A model generated the notes under the pieces. The model saw only the letters and a list, made by a program, of their open reading frames with translations. It did no database searches and had not been told where the DNA came from. From contig JBCCHV010000008.1 of the NCBI GenBank assembly GCA_039028635.1, positions 62,001-126,000 on the forward strand: DNA of 64,000 nucleotides, written 5' to 3'. The position numbers and the translations under genes were made by a program. Every line of letters begins with the position of its first letter. The first letter of the stretch is position 1. The DNA comes from Acidobacteriota bacterium. GTDB taxonomy: Bacteria > Acidobacteriota > Thermoanaerobaculia > Multivoradales > JBCCEF01. Below are positions 15,980 to 24,565 of the stretch, in pieces.

Positions 15980-16686
15980 ACCTCGAAGTGAAAACCATCC
16001 TTGGTGAGCTGTTGATAGCGACGCTCGTCGAAGCGGTAGAGCCGTGCAGCGCGATGGGCGACGTCCTTCTGAACTTCGTCCGTCTCGACGAGCAGTCCCG
16101 TCGAGAGAACCTTCTTGCGGAAATTTCGCTTGTCGAGGGAACGCTCGAGCACGATCTCGTAAAGGCGCTGCATCTGGGAAAGAGCAAACTTCTTCGGCAG
16201 GAGCTCGAAACCAATCGGCTGGTATCTCAGTTTGCCGCTCAGCCGCTGGCGCCCAACCTCCAGGATCTCGGCATGATCAAAGGCGAGGGATGGAACGTCG
16301 TGGACCGGAAACCACGCCGCTTGGCGAGCATCGGTGGCTGCTCGAACCCGCTGGCTGCCGAGCTCGACCAGTGCATAGTAGGCCACCGACACGACCCGCT
16401 CACGCGGATCGCGATCGATGGCGCCGAAGGTGTAGAGCTGCTCGAGAAAGATGTCGTGCAGCCCGGTTTCTTCGAGCAACTCTCGTCGCGCCGCCTCATC
16501 CAGTGACTCGTCCACCCGAACAAAGCCACCGGGCAGCGCCCACTCGCCTTCCGATGGCGGCAGATCTCGCTGAATCAACATCACCTTGAGGTCCTCGTCA
16601 TCGAGGCCGAAGACCACACAGTCGACCGCCAAGGCAGCGCGGGGATACTCATAGGCGTGGAGCCCTTGCCTCTTCGTGTCATTCAC
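15976..16686 (-). CDS. nrtR: NrtR-like regulator: Nudix domain plus C-terminal winged helix
   Basis: This 236-residue protein starts at GTG 16686; no in-frame ATG lies near. Residues 15-145 are a Nudix domain with [18 protein letters not shown] followed by LEETGL, which keeps the G-x5-E-x7-REUXEEXGU box. Residues 150-236 ([15 protein letters not shown] ... [11 protein letters not shown]) are the winged helix characteristic of NrtR, an ADP-ribose-sensing repressor of NAD metabolism genes. Because the Nudix box is intact it could also hydrolyse ADP-ribose or similar. No NAD gene is adjacent. A strong promoter places transcription initiation at or next to the GTG, so the message is probably leaderless. 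Confidence 0.85.
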   Translation of the reverse strand: MNDTKRQGLHAYEYPRAALAVDCVVFGLDDEDLKVMLIQRDLPPSEGEWALPGGFVRVDESLDEAARRELLEETGLHDIFLEQLYTFGAIDRDPRERVVSVAYYALVELGSQRVRAATDARQAAWFPVHDVPSLAFDHAEILEVGRQRLSGKLRYQPIGFELLPKKFALSQMQRLYEIVLERSLDKRNFRKKVLSTGLLVETDEVQKDVAHRAARLYRFDERRYQQLTKDGFHFEV

Positions 16687-16692
16687 ACACTA

Positions 16693-16721
16693 AGCATAGT
16701 GTTCCGAAGACACAAAGTCAA
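16693..16721 (-). promoter_or_regulatory. Promoter of the nrtR-like gene (leaderless)
   Basis: On the minus strand TTGACT (16721-16716) is followed after 17 bases by TATGCT (16698-16693). The start site is expected at about 16686-16687, which is the GTG codon itself. Partly symmetric GTGT...ACAC in the spacer may be an operator. Confidence 0.7.
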
Positions 16722-16850
16722 CGATCTCGAGCCAGCACTTCTCCCTGGAAAGGCCCTGCTCCGAGTGCCAGGCCTCTCCCCGACGGGCGTTGGTCCCTGA
16801 TGATCTGCGCGGGATCCACGTCAATCGTGGATTCCCCCTACGAAAGGTGC

Positions 16851-16953
16851 TCCCTAAAGAAGGTGCCCTAAAGAAGGTGCCAGCCGCTTGTACAAGGCTC
16901 TTGTTCTCCTCCCTAAAGAAGGTGCCAGCCGCTTGTACAAGGCTCTTGTTCTC
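16851..16953. repeat. Tandem direct repeats, 45-bp period
   Basis: Two identical 43-base units (16866-16908 and 16911-16953) start CCCTAAAGAAGGTGCC and end CTCTTGTTCTC. A shortened third unit, TCCCTAAAGAAGGTGCC, lies at 16851-16867. Each full unit holds the perfect 10-bp palindrome CTTGTACAAG. No open frame uses them. The wider gap 16722-17081 has no gene that I can support. Confidence 0.75.
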
Positions 16954-17081
16954 AAAGGTTAGAGATTCTCGTCACGGCGCGCGACTCGCCCCAAGAGCTC
17001 GAGAGATCACATTTGCTATTCTGCATTCGAACATTCGCCGTGGATGCAGCCCGACACAGTTTCATCGTGGAGGATCCGACC

Positions 17082-18665
17082 TTGTTCGAGCCAGACGCAG
17101 TTTCCGCCCGTTCCCCCCGCCGCAGTTCCCAACACCGCAACCCCCTGCCAAGACCCGCCGCGGCCATCATCGCCACCGCGCTCTGCCTGACGGCCCTCGG
17201 TGCTTCGGACCCGCGGGTCACCGAGCGAGATCCGACGCCCGAGCTCGACCCACCAGCACCGACGCCTGAGGCAGACCCGCCGACTCTCACGCCCGAGAAC
17301 GACCCGCCGGCCCAGCCGCCCGACGACTGGGCGCTCGAGGAGACCTTCGACGGCGACCCGGCATCACCCTCACAGGCCTTGCTGCCCAACCACTTCGACT
17401 ACGTGGTCACCCATCGGACGCATCCCAAGGAGCAGTTCACCAAGGAATACCGCCCGTTTCCCGGCGACCACGACCTAACCTGCGCCGGCCCCAACCCGGA
17501 GGTTTCGCCGCTGCCGCAGCACGCCATCCGCACCAAGCAGAGCTCGAACGGCCGCGATCGCGACGAGAGTTTCTTCCTCTGCAAGAACCACATGATGACC
17601 GCCTTGGGAGAGGTCGATCCCTACTCCCTGAGCGCTTTTTGGCCCAAGCAGGAGTTCGATTTCGCCAACGGAGGCACCCTCGAGTTCGAGGTCAACATCA
17701 ACCTCGGCCACGACAACCGCAGCTGGTGGGAGGTGCTGATCGCGCCGCGCGACCAGCTACGGGTGGCCGCGGGTCCGGTCGATGCGGCAATCGACGAGAA
17801 GTACCCGCACGACCGCATCGTGTTCGACTTCAACCGCTTGATTCGGCGCATCAAGGTCGGCACCGGCGCCCTCGCTCCGGAGGGCTGGCGCGCCAACGAG
17901 CGACAGTTCCTGACCTACGACTGGGCCTACTGGAACGCTCTCCATCCGGACGACCCGGCACTCACCGACCGCCGCATTCGCCGCACCATGCGCATCACCC
18001 TCGAGACCGACCGCGTCACCTGGGCGATCGAGACCGCCGACGGCGACTTCGACGAGTGGAGCGTCGACGTACCGGGAGGGTTACCCTTCACTCGCGGCCT
18101 GGTGCTGTTCAAGACCCACGCCTACACCCCCGAGTTCTCGGCCGGCAACACCGACACCTACACCTTCCATTGGGACAACATCCGCTTCAGCGGACCGCGG
18201 GTCGGCCGTTACGAGGTTTTCGAGGCCAGTGACGTGGTCTATCTAGAGGCCGACGGTAACCGCCCCATCGGCACCACCGAAACGGTCCAGATCGACCTGC
18301 CCCGCGTCGGGCCGAACCCGGTCCTCTACGGTCAGCTCCATCAGCCCCTCACCGGCCAGGTCTTGTTGAGCATCAACGACGGACCCAACCTGGTGGTCGA
18401 TCCCTACGAGTACGATCGCGACAACGGCTGCTGGAGCCGCGACTGGAAGAGCTTCCGCCTCGAACTCGACCCCGACTGGCTGCGGGCCGGCAGCAACGAC
18501 CTGCGCTGGACCATCGGTCCGCGCCCGGCCTGCGCCACCACCTACTGGGCTTGGGACGGTTTTTCGGTGAAGTTCCTGCAAGTCCAGCTCGATGCAGCCG
18601 GCGGCGTCTTCGAGGACGGCTTCGAGTCCGGCTCGACCTCGGCCTGGTCGGCGACTACGCCGTGA
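17082..18665 (+). CDS. Secreted protein of unknown function with C-terminal DGFESG...W tag
   Basis: The frame opens at TTG 17013, but TTG 17082 follows GGAGG by 8 bases, so I prefer it (527 residues). A hydrophobic segment RPAAAIIATALCLTALGAS near residues 28-46 is a late signal peptide. A Pro/Asp-rich linker (DPPAPTPEADPP) leads to a beta-rich domain of about 250 residues (GGTLEFEVNINLG ... WWEVLIAPRDQL ... FHWDNIRFSG) resembling jelly-roll, concanavalin-like folds. A second beta domain follows. The C-terminus FEDGFESGSTSAWS matches an end tag seen on many exported proteins of Acidobacteriota and some Gammaproteobacteria. Function unknown; glycan binding is possible. Confidence 0.72.
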   Translation: MFEPDAVSARSPRRSSQHRNPLPRPAAAIIATALCLTALGASDPRVTERDPTPELDPPAPTPEADPPTLTPENDPPAQPPDDWALEETFDGDPASPSQALLPNHFDYVVTHRTHPKEQFTKEYRPFPGDHDLTCAGPNPEVSPLPQHAIRTKQSSNGRDRDESFFLCKNHMMTALGEVDPYSLSAFWPKQEFDFANGGTLEFEVNINLGHDNRSWWEVLIAPRDQLRVAAGPVDAAIDEKYPHDRIVFDFNRLIRRIKVGTGALAPEGWRANERQFLTYDWAYWNALHPDDPALTDRRIRRTMRITLETDRVTWAIETADGDFDEWSVDVPGGLPFTRGLVLFKTHAYTPEFSAGNTDTYTFHWDNIRFSGPRVGRYEVFEASDVVYLEADGNRPIGTTETVQIDLPRVGPNPVLYGQLHQPLTGQVLLSINDGPNLVVDPYEYDRDNGCWSRDWKSFRLELDPDWLRAGSNDLRWTIGPRPACATTYWAWDGFSVKFLQVQLDAAGGVFEDGFESGSTSAWSATTP

Positions 18666-18678
18666 CCTGAGGGTCCAG

Positions 18679-18710
18679 GAGCCCGCGGCAGCCGCCGCAG
18701 CCGCGGGCTC
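18679..18710. terminator. Bidirectional GC-rich hairpin between convergent genes
   Basis: GAGCCCGCGGC (18679-18689) and GCCGCGGGCTC (18700-18710) form a perfect 11-bp stem with a 10-base loop. It lies between the plus gene ending at 18665 and the minus gene ending at 18724, as expected for a shared terminator. Confidence 0.65.
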
Positions 18711-18723
18711 GCCGATCGCCGGG

Positions 18724-19017
18724 CTATTGACTTTGGGTCAGGGGGCAGATGTTGGAGCGATCCGAGTCGAGATCGCGCGACAAGCAAAGGGCTGGCACCA
18801 GGTCAGCCCCCACCCTCGCCTGCGGCACGACCGGAGAATCGACCTCTCCGGCATTCGGACCGGCCCACCGCACCCCGCTGAACGGCACCAGCCAGCCGGA
18901 GACTCGGTTCCACACCGAGGTCCAGATCGAGCCCGAAGAGTCCTCCCCCGGCGCCTCGGCCAGGGCGGGGACAGATGCTAGAACCAGGACCACGAGCAAC
19001 GCACCGATTTTCCGCAT
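18724..19017 (-). CDS. Small secreted protein of unknown function
   Basis: The 97-residue product has a clean signal peptide (RKIGALLVVLVLASVPALAEA). An AGGAGG site lies 6-7 bases before the ATG, so it is a real gene. The mature part (IWTSVWNRVSGWLVPFSG ...) is short and contains two Cys (LCLSRD and NICPL) that could form a disulfide. The last codons (LTQSQ, stop) lie in a TTGACTTTGGGTCAGGGGGCAG-like stretch that looks like a dispersed repeat, so the C-terminus may be secondary. No family is recognised. It converges with the secreted protein ending at 18665. Confidence 0.65.
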   Translation of the reverse strand: MRKIGALLVVLVLASVPALAEAPGEDSSGSIWTSVWNRVSGWLVPFSGVRWAGPNAGEVDSPVVPQARVGADLVPALCLSRDLDSDRSNICPLTQSQ

Positions 19018-19082
19018 GGAACGACCTCCTCTGATTGTTCAAGTCTCGCTCGAAGGGTGCCCACAAGCGCGTACTTCGGGAC

Positions 19083-19110
19083 TTGGAAGGCTCGTCCTCT
19101 GAACTATAGT
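19083..19110 (+). promoter_or_regulatory. Promoter of the DoxX gene (leaderless)
   Basis: TTGGAA (19083-19088), a 16-base spacer and TATAGT (19105-19110) stand 7 bases before ATG 19118. There is no Shine-Dalgarno, so the transcript should begin at the start codon. Confidence 0.6.
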
Positions 19111-19117
19111 CACCGGG

Positions 19118-19771
19118 ATGAAGCACCTGATCGAGCGCTTTCGAGCCCGTCGCTGGAGCCACCTTCTGGTGGCCAACCTGCGCATTTTTCTCGGCTTCGC
19201 CTTCGTGCCGGCGGGCCTCAAAAAGCTCCTCGGCCAGCCCTTCACGGACCCCCAGAACAGCGGCGCCTTCCACGAGTTTCTGCACGCCTTTCACGCCACC
19301 GGCGTGTTCTACCAGTTCGTCGGCGCCGTCCAGCTGACCATCGCGGTCTTGCTGATGACCCAGACCTACGCCACCCTCGGTGCCGCCATGGCGCTGCCGA
19401 TCATCACCACCATCACCGTCTTCTGCTGGAGCACCGGAGTCGTCCCGACGGCCATCGTCGTCACCCTGATGCTCTGCGGCACCCTGGGCCTGCTGATCTG
19501 GGACCTCGACCGCTGGCGCGGCGCCCTGCGCCCGGAGCAACCCACGGCGTCCTCGGACCGGCCGAGGCAGCCACCCATCGACCTCTCTCTGTGGCGCGCC
19601 TGCGGCGCCGGCATCTTGCTGGTCTACGGCTCGAGCTGCCTGGCCTACGGCGGCGTCTACCGACCCCGGGGCGTCGACCTGAGCCATCCGGCTTTCTACG
19701 TCCTGCCGCTGATCTTGCTGTTCCCCATCGCCACCTGGATCGTGGAACAGCGCCGGCGCCGGGCCCGGTAG
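19118..19771 (+). CDS. DoxX-family integral membrane protein
   Basis: This 217-residue protein carries the family start LRIFLGFAFVPAGLKKLLG, followed by four or five hydrophobic helices (FVGAVQLTIAVLLM, LGAAMALPIITTITVF, IVVTLMLCGTLGLLIW, and one near the end, VLPLILLFPIATWIV). DoxX-type proteins are small inner-membrane proteins tied to thiol or quinone redox and to sulfur metabolism; the precise reaction is usually unknown. A loop with several Arg and Pro at residues 135-155 separates the last helix pair. It is divergent from the small secreted gene at 18724 and has its own promoter. Confidence 0.75.
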   Translation: MKHLIERFRARRWSHLLVANLRIFLGFAFVPAGLKKLLGQPFTDPQNSGAFHEFLHAFHATGVFYQFVGAVQLTIAVLLMTQTYATLGAAMALPIITTITVFCWSTGVVPTAIVVTLMLCGTLGLLIWDLDRWRGALRPEQPTASSDRPRQPPIDLSLWRACGAGILLVYGSSCLAYGGVYRPRGVDLSHPAFYVLPLILLFPIATWIVEQRRRRAR

Positions 19772-19845
19772 CCAGGAGCCGGAACGCTCCTCCGAGGCCG
19801 AACGACATCCCGTCGCCCGGCCTCGGAACACCGTTGAAGACTGCG

Positions 19846-22272
19846 TCAGCTCGACGAAGCCGTGGTCACGCCGTAGTCCTTGGGCCAGTCGCTCTGCTGG
19901 TCCGGTGGCGTCTCGCAGGCCGGAAGCGGTTGTTCCGGCGCACCGTCGACGCAGTCGCTGGTGCAGAAGCCCTCGGCGTCACACTGGCCGTCCGGCGGCA
20001 CTTCGCCGGTGGCCGCCCAGCGACCGTTGGCGCACACCGACTGGGTGTTGTGCATCATGCCGCGATCCTCGTGGCCGAGGATGTGGCAGTGATTGACGAA
20101 CATGCCGGTGAACTCCTTGGCAACGTAGCGGATCTTGGACTGGCCCCAGGGATATGTGGAGTCGTTGGGATCCGAGTTGGGTGCCAGGAAGAGCCCCGAC
20201 GGCGCCGCCGGCGCGGTCGAGATCGCCAACGTGTCGCGCCACACCGGATAGGTGTACTCGCTCGGAGTGCGACCACTCTCCGAGAGGAGCTGGAAGGGGT
20301 TCTGGTGAATGTGGAAGGGGTGGCCGATGGCGATGCTGTTGTTCCACAACGTCCACTCCTCGGCGCGATCGAGGACCAGAGACTCGTTGGCGCATTCGGG
20401 ATCGTACTTCTGCTGGGTGATCCAGAACTGCGAGCCGGCCGAGCCGCTGAGCTGCCCCTGACCCACCATCTGGTAGTAAACGTCCTTCAGCAGCGACGGG
20501 TCGGTGACCGGCGGAATGTCGGCCAGGTAAGAGGCCAGCGCCGGGAACTGCGCCTGAGTCGGGAAGGTCATCGCCTTGTCGCGATCTTCCACCACCACCG
20601 TGAACAGGGGCGGCGTGCCGCTCGAGGCGTCGAAGCCGCACGCTTCGGCCATCAAGTTGGCGCGCCCCTGCATGGCGCTGTAGAGGATCGCCGCCGCCTC
20701 TTCGTGAAGCTGCGTGCGGATCTCGTGGACCATGCAGTAGGTGCCCGGCTCAGTCGGCGCCTGCACCAGGAAGTCCATCCGGTAACCCGGTGAGAGGGCG
20801 AAGGAGGTGAGCTCTTCGAAGGAGGTCTCGTCCGTCTGCGGGCTGCAGTCGGGGTTGTTGAGGAACGGCTGGCAGCCGTAGTTCTGGGGCGAGAACTGGA
20901 CCCCGTCCATGGCGATCTGACGCACTTCCGGAGCCGCCTTGCCGGGAATCTCCGGGAAGCCGACGTTGAGCGCCGCCGAGGCTTGCATGGTGGCCCCCAC
21001 GAAGCGCCAGCGCTGAATCTCCCCCTTCGCCATGCGCACGATCGGATTCGCCTGGCCGTTGACCAGCACCGAGCCGTTCTGGTCGGCGCCGCCGAGGCCG
21101 GGGTTGGCTTCCTGGAGCTGCTGCACCACCAGCAGGCGCTCTTCCAGCTCACCGCCGCCCTCGGCCTCGAACCAGCTCTCGAGCTCGGCGTCGAACTCAC
21201 CGCGCACCTCGAAGGTGCCCACCAGGCCGTTCAGCACCTGAAGCGCCGTCGAGCCGTGCTTGTGGGCGTGGTACCAGTGGGTGCCGGGAGGCTGGGTGTA
21301 GCGCAGCGGATCGACGTCGAAATCGAAGTGACCGTAGGCCACCGAGCCGTGATCACCGTGCGGGCCGTGGGCCGGCATGTCGGCTTCGACAACGCCGGTG
21401 GGCAACGGCGGCCGCAGCTCGAGACCGACGTTGTCCTGGCCGAGCTGGGGCGAAACGTGGAAGCCGTGGAAGTGGAAGTTGGTCGAGTTCGCGCCGTGGA
21501 AGCAGTTCGGCGGCTCGATCACCTTGCCATTGACCACCTGGCTCGGCGTCGTCGGCGGCCAGCCACCGAAATTCCGATCGATCGGCTCCTTGCACTTCCC
21601 CGTCGCCGGATCGATACCGGCGTTCGGGCCGCTGGTGTTGCACTTCAGATTGGGCACGCAGGCCCCGGGATCGCTCTCGTGAGGCATGCGGTTGTAGAGG
21701 CGCATCTTGTAGTGGGTGCCGTCCGAGGCCCCGGGCTGGGTCGCCGGATGCATGACAAAGGTCGGGCCGGGAGCGCTCCAGGCGATCTTCGGGCTGTTGG
21801 GATCGTCGGCATCGGCCTGGGTGATCGGAACGTTGGGATCCTTGGGAAAGCCATAGGTCCGCAGATTGAGGGACTGCATCTCCCACTTGCCCGGCGGCCG
21901 GTTTCCGCCCGGCGTCTCCGGAAAAGGCTGTACCCAAACCGGCACGCAGCGCTCGCGGATGCGCACCACCAGCTCGGTTTGAATGGTGCCGTCGTGGGGC
22001 GCGATCTGCACCGGCTGCACCAGATCTTCCTGCTGGTACTGGAGCCCTGGCGGGCAAGGACCGTCGTTGAGCTCTGCGAGGTCGTTGAGATGCTTGGCGC
22101 GGACGATGGTCTCGTGGTCGGGACCCTGGTGGTCCGTTCCGGCTGGACAGCCGACGAGCCACACTCCGGCCGCGGCCGCGAGGAACAGGCCGGCGATCTG
22201 CCGAAGCCTGCCATTCGACATGAGCATCCCACTCCCTCTGAAGGAGCCGGACGACTGGGCGATATCGGACAT
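19846..22272 (-). CDS. Multicopper oxidase lipoprotein
   Basis: This 808-residue protein starts at ATG 22272 after GGAGG. A late lipoprotein signal (FLAAAAGVWLVGC) puts the lipidated Cys near residue 42. All four copper motifs are present: HFHGFH (267-272), HWYHAHKH (332-339), HPFHIH (651-656) and HCHILGHEDRGMM (from 728), the last with the type 1 Cys729 and axial Met. These bind type 1, 2 and 3 copper and reduce oxygen to water while oxidising phenols, metals or other donors. Long insertions between domains (residues 60-250 and 350-600) make it larger than a laccase; bilirubin-oxidase or CotA-like relatives are alternatives. Residues near 195-225 have four Cys that may form disulfides. Confidence 0.92.
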   Translation of the reverse strand: MSDIAQSSGSFRGSGMLMSNGRLRQIAGLFLAAAAGVWLVGCPAGTDHQGPDHETIVRAKHLNDLAELNDGPCPPGLQYQQEDLVQPVQIAPHDGTIQTELVVRIRERCVPVWVQPFPETPGGNRPPGKWEMQSLNLRTYGFPKDPNVPITQADADDPNSPKIAWSAPGPTFVMHPATQPGASDGTHYKMRLYNRMPHESDPGACVPNLKCNTSGPNAGIDPATGKCKEPIDRNFGGWPPTTPSQVVNGKVIEPPNCFHGANSTNFHFHGFHVSPQLGQDNVGLELRPPLPTGVVEADMPAHGPHGDHGSVAYGHFDFDVDPLRYTQPPGTHWYHAHKHGSTALQVLNGLVGTFEVRGEFDAELESWFEAEGGGELEERLLVVQQLQEANPGLGGADQNGSVLVNGQANPIVRMAKGEIQRWRFVGATMQASAALNVGFPEIPGKAAPEVRQIAMDGVQFSPQNYGCQPFLNNPDCSPQTDETSFEELTSFALSPGYRMDFLVQAPTEPGTYCMVHEIRTQLHEEAAAILYSAMQGRANLMAEACGFDASSGTPPLFTVVVEDRDKAMTFPTQAQFPALASYLADIPPVTDPSLLKDVYYQMVGQGQLSGSAGSQFWITQQKYDPECANESLVLDRAEEWTLWNNSIAIGHPFHIHQNPFQLLSESGRTPSEYTYPVWRDTLAISTAPAAPSGLFLAPNSDPNDSTYPWGQSKIRYVAKEFTGMFVNHCHILGHEDRGMMHNTQSVCANGRWAATGEVPPDGQCDAEGFCTSDCVDGAPEQPLPACETPPDQQSDWPKDYGVTTASSS

Positions 22273-22430
22273 GGAGCCTCCTTCGCTGGTCGGATCAGTC
22301 GCAGGCCACAGCAGGCCCGCAGACGAAAAATTAAATTTGAAAACTCAACTAGTCTAAACCAAGATGGGGTGAGCCCCGGAATTCAGGCAGACCAGGAAGA
22401 GAGCCGGACGTTACTCATCGGGCTCCCATC

Positions 22431-23783
22431 TCACGTCTGGAAACTTGCGCCACCCTCGGTCACCGCAACGCCCTCGGGCGCCTTCGCCAGGCCATCGATC
22501 AGAGCCAGGGTCAATGCCAAGAGCTGCTTGCGGGGATCGTTGTCCGCCGGGTGAACACTCGGGCGAGTCTCCACCAGGTCGGCGCCGACGATGGGAAAGG
22601 CCTCGCACAGCGCCATCACCGCGGCGAGCAATTCGTGCCACTCGAGCCCTGCCCCCGCCGGCGTCGAGGTCGCCCCTGCCAGTTCCGTCGCCGACACCAC
22701 ATCGATGTCGATGGACAGGTAGCAGGGGGAATGGTCGACGTGCTCGCGCACGGCCCTCACCAGGCGCGCCGGATCGGACAGCAGCCGGCGAGTCGCCGCC
22801 AAGCCGTAGAGATGGGCGCGGTCGAGCACCCCGGCGGCCTCGAGGGCCGCCACCCGGGCGGTGCGCAGATCGGAGTGATTCCTCAGACCGAAGGAGACCG
22901 AGCGCCGCAGGCCCGAGTAGAGGTGGAGATTCTGCAGAAAGGCGGCGTGACTGAAGGTTGGGTGCTGTTTCAGGAAGAGGTCGTTGTGAGCGTCGAAGTG
23001 GATGAGGCAGAGGTCCCGGTGGCGCCGAGCGAGGGCGTGGACGATTGGAAAGGTGACCGCGTGATCCCCACCGAGGAAGAGCGGACGCCACCCCGGTCGA
23101 CCGTCCCAGCGCGCGCAGAAGCGATCGATCTCGCCCAACAGGTCGGCGACGCGGACCGCCTCCCGGCCGAGGTCTCCAGCGTCCCGTAGACGCACCCCCT
23201 GGCAGAGGATCTCCGGCCGACCTCCGGCGCAACGCACCTCGCTGAACACGCCCTCGGCCTGGATATCGAACCAAAATCCCTTCGCCAGACTGGCCTGCCG
23301 CAGCGCCGCGGGGCCGAGGGCGGCGCCGGCGCTGACGCCGTCGGCCGCAACCGGCACACCGACCACGCAGACATCGGCTTCGTCATCGCCGACGTCGTCG
23401 GGCAGATGAAACAACCGGCGGCTGCGAAAGCTGCGCCGGAGCTCCACCGCTTCGAAGAAGCGCTGGCGGCGCGCAGACCCCACCGGCCCGAGAGAATCGG
23501 CGACCGGCTGCAGCCAACCCTGGTCGCGCAGCTCCCCCAGAAATCGCTGCGACTTGTCATCCGAGAATCGCTCGAGCCAGCCGCTGAAGGGCGCCGCCTC
23601 GAAGCCAGCGCAGCGTTCGATCAGGGTGGCCTGCTCCGGCGAGACTCGGCGGCTGACGGCGACGGCCGTCCCCGAGGTCAGGCCGGCGCGATCGAAGAGG
23701 TAGCTCGCGGAGTCGAGCCGACCGAGGGCCGCAGTGGGGACCAACCGCAAAGAAAATGATTCGTCGGCCGCGCTCAAAAACAC
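22431..23783 (-). CDS. Arginase/agmatinase-family amidinohydrolase in the NRPS-PKS operon
   Basis: The 450-residue product has a ureohydrolase fold from about residue 135: FLGGDHAV with His241, FDAHNDL with Asp264 and His266, and SIDIDV with Asp359 and Asp361. These are the binuclear manganese ligands. Family members hydrolyse guanidino groups to urea plus amine (arginase, agmatinase, proclavaminate amidinohydrolase) or formimino groups. Residues 1-130 are an extra N-terminal domain without a recognised family. The start overlaps the SDR stop by 10 bases, so it is the last gene of the biosynthetic operon. In this setting it probably acts on a guanidino group of the product or of a precursor. 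The missing GSIDxDxxDP-type ending (here VSATELAG) separates it from classical agmatinase. Confidence 0.85.
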   Translation of the reverse strand: MFLSAADESFSLRLVPTAALGRLDSASYLFDRAGLTSGTAVAVSRRVSPEQATLIERCAGFEAAPFSGWLERFSDDKSQRFLGELRDQGWLQPVADSLGPVGSARRQRFFEAVELRRSFRSRRLFHLPDDVGDDEADVCVVGVPVAADGVSAGAALGPAALRQASLAKGFWFDIQAEGVFSEVRCAGGRPEILCQGVRLRDAGDLGREAVRVADLLGEIDRFCARWDGRPGWRPLFLGGDHAVTFPIVHALARRHRDLCLIHFDAHNDLFLKQHPTFSHAAFLQNLHLYSGLRRSVSFGLRNHSDLRTARVAALEAAGVLDRAHLYGLAATRRLLSDPARLVRAVREHVDHSPCYLSIDIDVVSATELAGATSTPAGAGLEWHELLAAVMALCEAFPIVGADLVETRPSVHPADNDPRKQLLALTLALIDGLAKAPEGVAVTEGGASFQT

Positions 23784-24565
23784 TCCCCACCGTTGACGTG
23801 GAGGGCTTGGCCGGTGACGTGCTTGGCGGCCGGGGACGCCAGGTAGAGGCAGGCTTCGGCGACATCCTCACTGGTGCCGACGGCGCGCACCGGCAGCTCC
23901 TCGGCGATCTCCCGATAGCGCTCGCGATAGCCGGGATAGTGGTTCTCGTCGCGCGTCGTGTCGATCACCCCGGGCACCACCGTATTGACGGTCACTCCAA
24001 AGGGCCCGAACTCGAGGGCCAGCGCTTTGCTCAGGCCGTGCAGCGCCGCCTTGCAGGCGACGTTGTGGGCTCGGTTGGTAGCACCGAGCCAGCCATCGTG
24101 ACCCGACATGTGGAGAATCCGGCCCCATCCCCGCGCCTTCATCCCGGGCAAGAGATTACGCGCCAGGAAGAACGCCGACGACAGGTTGGTGCGCAGAACG
24201 CGATCCCAGTCTTCGAGGGAGATGTCGAGAAATCCCTGCTTGGGGCGAAGCCCAACGTTCGAGACCAGGATGTCGATGCCCTCGAAGCGCTCCGCGGCGC
24301 GCGCCACCAGGGCTTCGACCTGATCGTGGCGACTGACGTCGGCGAGCACCGGATAGGCCTGCGCGCCGAGGGCCCGCACCTCCTCGGCGACGGCATCGAT
24401 CGCCGCCCGATCGCGGTGCCCGTTGATGATGACGTTGGCGCCCGCGACGGCGAAGCGCAGGGCCACCGCCCGGCCGATGTTTCGACCGGAGCCGGTCACC
24501 AGAGCCGTCCGGCCCGCCAGGGCACCGTTTCCCGGACGGTCGGTTGCGAGGTCACTGCCAGCCAT
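23774..24565 (-). CDS. SDR-family protein lacking the catalytic tyrosine
   Basis: This 263-residue protein has the cofactor motif TGSGRNIG near residues 24-31, NVG at the NAG position and a C-terminus VTGQALHVNGGECF, all as in 3-oxoacyl-ACP reductases (FabG type). The catalytic Ser is in HMSGHDG (Ser154). The YxxxK motif is replaced by NVACK: Asn168 stands where Tyr is expected, with Lys172 kept and His167 next to it. So it is either a divergent reductase or a non-catalytic partner. It starts 14 bases inside the PKS gene and ends inside the amidinohydrolase gene. Because the PKS has no ketoreductase, a role on the beta-keto intermediate is the natural hypothesis. Confidence 0.85.
   Translation of the reverse strand: MAGSDLATDRPGNGALAGRTALVTGSGRNIGRAVALRFAVAGANVIINGHRDRAAIDAVAEEVRALGAQAYPVLADVSRHDQVEALVARAAERFEGIDILVSNVGLRPKQGFLDISLEDWDRVLRTNLSSAFFLARNLLPGMKARGWGRILHMSGHDGWLGATNRAHNVACKAALHGLSKALALEFGPFGVTVNTVVPGVIDTTRDENHYPGYRERYREIAEELPVRAVGTSEDVAEACLYLASPAAKHVTGQALHVNGGECF

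Noticed and set aside
16851-16953. Possible CRISPR array
   Set aside because: Units are direct tandem copies with no unique spacers and no cas genes nearby.
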